Positions 62,347 through 64,000 of a stretch of 64,000 bases of DNA are shown piece after piece (within the stretch, counting starts at the first letter, position 1; each line of letters begins with the position of its first letter). Both the position numbers and the translations under genes were made by a program. This DNA is from Botryotinia globosa (Eukaryota > Ascomycota > Leotiomycetes > Helotiales > Sclerotiniaceae): the NCBI GenBank assembly GCA_014898425.1, contig RCSZ01000021.1, positions 248,001 through 312,000 on the forward strand. The letters run 5' to 3'. The notes beneath the pieces were generated by a model. It worked only from the letters and a program-made list of their open reading frames with translations, did not search any database and had not been told where the DNA came from.

Positions 62347-64000
62347 ATGGTTCAACAAGGAAAAAAGGGCAGCGACCTTCCCAACGGCGGCACAAAGTAC
62401 CGAGAGCAATCAGGAAACATGACGTCGCAAAGAAAAGATGTGGGAGATGCTCGAGGAAATGGTAATGGAAAGGTTGATGGCAGATCGCAAAATGGTTGGT
62501 CCTTCTACATTGTGTCAATGACATCACAAATGCTAACCTTCGCAGGCAACTCGAGCTTTTTCCGTACAGACACGGCGATTTCTGGCAACCGAAACCAAGG
62601 AGAGCGTGTGTTACAAAGATGGGTTCCTGACAAGCCCGCCGATAATGACGGTGGCTTGGAATCAGGTCGAGGAGGAAGGGTGGCTCCTTGGGATCAATTC
62701 GCAGAGAATGAGCGACGATTTGGCTTGAAGACAGACTACGATGAGAATATCTACACAACCCAGATCAACACAAGTCATCCGCAATATTCGCAGAGAGTCG
62801 CCGAGGCAGATAAGAAGGCGAGAGAAATCGAACGCAGCACGGCTATGAACTCTCATGTTGCAGAAGAGCGTATTGCGGACCACACCGGACCAAATGAGAA
62901 TGGACTTGATGAAGAAGACAAGTGAGTTTCTTCGATTCTGTCCCTTGCATATAGTTGCTAACATATTGGCAGATACAGTGGCGTTCGCAGACACCAGGAT
63001 TTCCCACCCCTCACCGCATCGAAGGGTGCATATCAACCACCTGGAAAGCGTGCTCCAGTCGACCGCGCACCCGCAGCCGCTCCAGCTGTGGCTCCAGCTG
63101 TTGCTACTCCCGTTGTTGCTCCACTTACAGCTCCGGTTACAACTCCGGCTCCAGTCACGGCCCCAGTTGCTGCTCCGGCAGATCGTACTCTTGTCGACTC
63201 AGCCATCATGTTTGCAGGAGCCAAGGCCGATAAACCCGCAGACAAACCCGCCGAGAAGGCAAAACCAGCTTCCGCCGCGAAGTCAACAAAGCCAGAGGTC
63301 GCAACTCCACCTGCTACCACTGATTCGAGTACCACTCCCTCTCCAGAGCTCAAAAAGACGGTGGCTCCTGCTGCAAGCCGCACAATGCCTCCGCCCGTCA
63401 AACATATGGGTGGGCCAAATGCTACTGCAACTGTTGAGGCTGATGTTTCCAAGGCTTTCAAGACCTTTGCTGCAACGCAAAGAAACAATGTTTCGCAAAT
63501 TCGCGCCAACAAGATCAAGAATGATAAGCAAATCAAATTGAACGACCTCAAGAAATTTGCCAATGACTTCAAGTTGCATACTCCAGTTCCATCGGATCTC
63601 GTCCCTATCATTGCCAAGGATCCAGCAAAGCAAAAGGCGATCCAAGAGAAAGCACAACGCAATGCTGAAGAAGCCAAGCTCAATCCTACTGATGCGGCAA
63701 AGCCAATTACACCAGGTGCAGACGGAGTTTCTGCACAACGTTCCGCTACTACCACCTCTACTCATACCATATCGCCACCGCCCGTGACATCTGGTCGCCA
63801 AACCGTTCATCGTGGACCGTATCCTCAAGGTTCTCACAGCTTCACACAAAATTCTCGCGGTGACAGACCTGTTCCAGCACAGCAGACCATGCCCCGAAGT
63901 GGCACCGCCGGACACTTGGCCCAGCGATTGAGAAATATCGAACAAAATAGACCAGCTCAAGTTCCATCATCCAACGTCATGCCAGCCCACGAAGCCAGAC
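62347..64000 (+). CDS. Ataxin-2/Pbp1-type LsmAD protein, partial (runs off window)
   Basis: Exons 62347-62494, 62546-62921 and 62973 to the edge, with two 51-nt introns. The predicted N-terminus is about 50 residues of Gly/Asn/Lys-rich sequence, followed directly by NSSFFRTDTAISG, ERVLQRWVPD, WDQFAENERRFGLKTDYDENIYTT, HPQYSQRVAEADKKAREIERS and DEEDKYSGVRRQDFPPL-like sequence, the LsmAD domain of ataxin-2/Pbp1. The third exon is a long Pro/Ala-rich low-complexity tail with a charged coiled stretch (SKAFKTFAATQRNN and LNDLKKFANDFKLH). Ataxin-2 proteins act in stress granules and poly(A) regulation. The Lsm (SM-ATX) domain that normally precedes LsmAD is absent in this reading: no exon-like sequence is seen upstream or in intron 1. 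The stop codon lies beyond the window. Confidence 0.82.

Overview
The window is chromosomal DNA from a filamentous ascomycete. Genes carry short GT-AG introns of about 50-130 nt, intergenic stretches are pyrimidine-rich, and long AT-rich blocks hold repeats with the C-to-T / G-to-A decay typical of repeat-induced point mutation (RIP). A 380-aa endopolygalacturonase of the PG1 type, a pectin methylesterase and several transposon footprints suggest a plant-pathogenic Leotiomycete, probably Sclerotiniaceae (Botrytis/Sclerotinia-like). The species assignment is inference.

Layout. 1-8.5 kb is a gene-free, very AT-rich repeat block with simple repeats and isolated GC-rich islands. 8.9-16.2 kb holds a secreted SurE-like phosphatase, a Zn2Cys6 transcription factor, a decayed MFS transporter (no ATG, a frameshift and an in-frame stop), a 508-bp inverted-repeat element and the 3' half of a nitrilase gene. 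16.2-18.8 kb has no convincing gene. 18.9-27.1 kb contains an unrecognised Tyr/Ser/Gly/Gln-rich protein, a secreted esterase-like-phytase protein and the nuclear exportin CRM1 (9 exons, 1077 aa). 27.1-30.8 kb is intergenic with one Harbinger-like MITE. 30.8-37 kb has an alanine-glyoxylate aminotransferase with a possible mitochondrial leader, a mitochondrial DUF1279 protein and the endopolygalacturonase. 37.9-41 kb is a second RIP-mutated repeat island with a pair of related TA-flanked MITEs in different decay states and a 128-bp hairpin MITE about 0.8 kb upstream of the pectin methylesterase gene (41.8-42.8 kb). 46.3-48.4 kb is an intact MFS transporter. 48.4-54.5 kb is gene-poor, with pyrimidine-rich DNA, satellite-like repeats and another Harbinger-like MITE. 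54.6-57.8 kb encodes the polarity protein Bud6/Aip3. From 62.3 kb to the window edge runs an ataxin-2/Pbp1-type LsmAD protein that appears to lack its Lsm domain.

How the genes relate. The two pectinases (PG1 and PME) lie 5 kb apart, separated by the transposon island, and act on the same substrate: PME de-esterifies homogalacturonan, which PG then cleaves. CRM1, Bud6 and the aminotransferase are housekeeping genes. The transcription factor, the transporter pseudogene and the nitrilase remnant look like what is left of a decaying accessory locus beside a transposon. No CRISPR array, rRNA or confident tRNA was seen. Intron boundaries were read by eye from splice signals, frame and family conservation.
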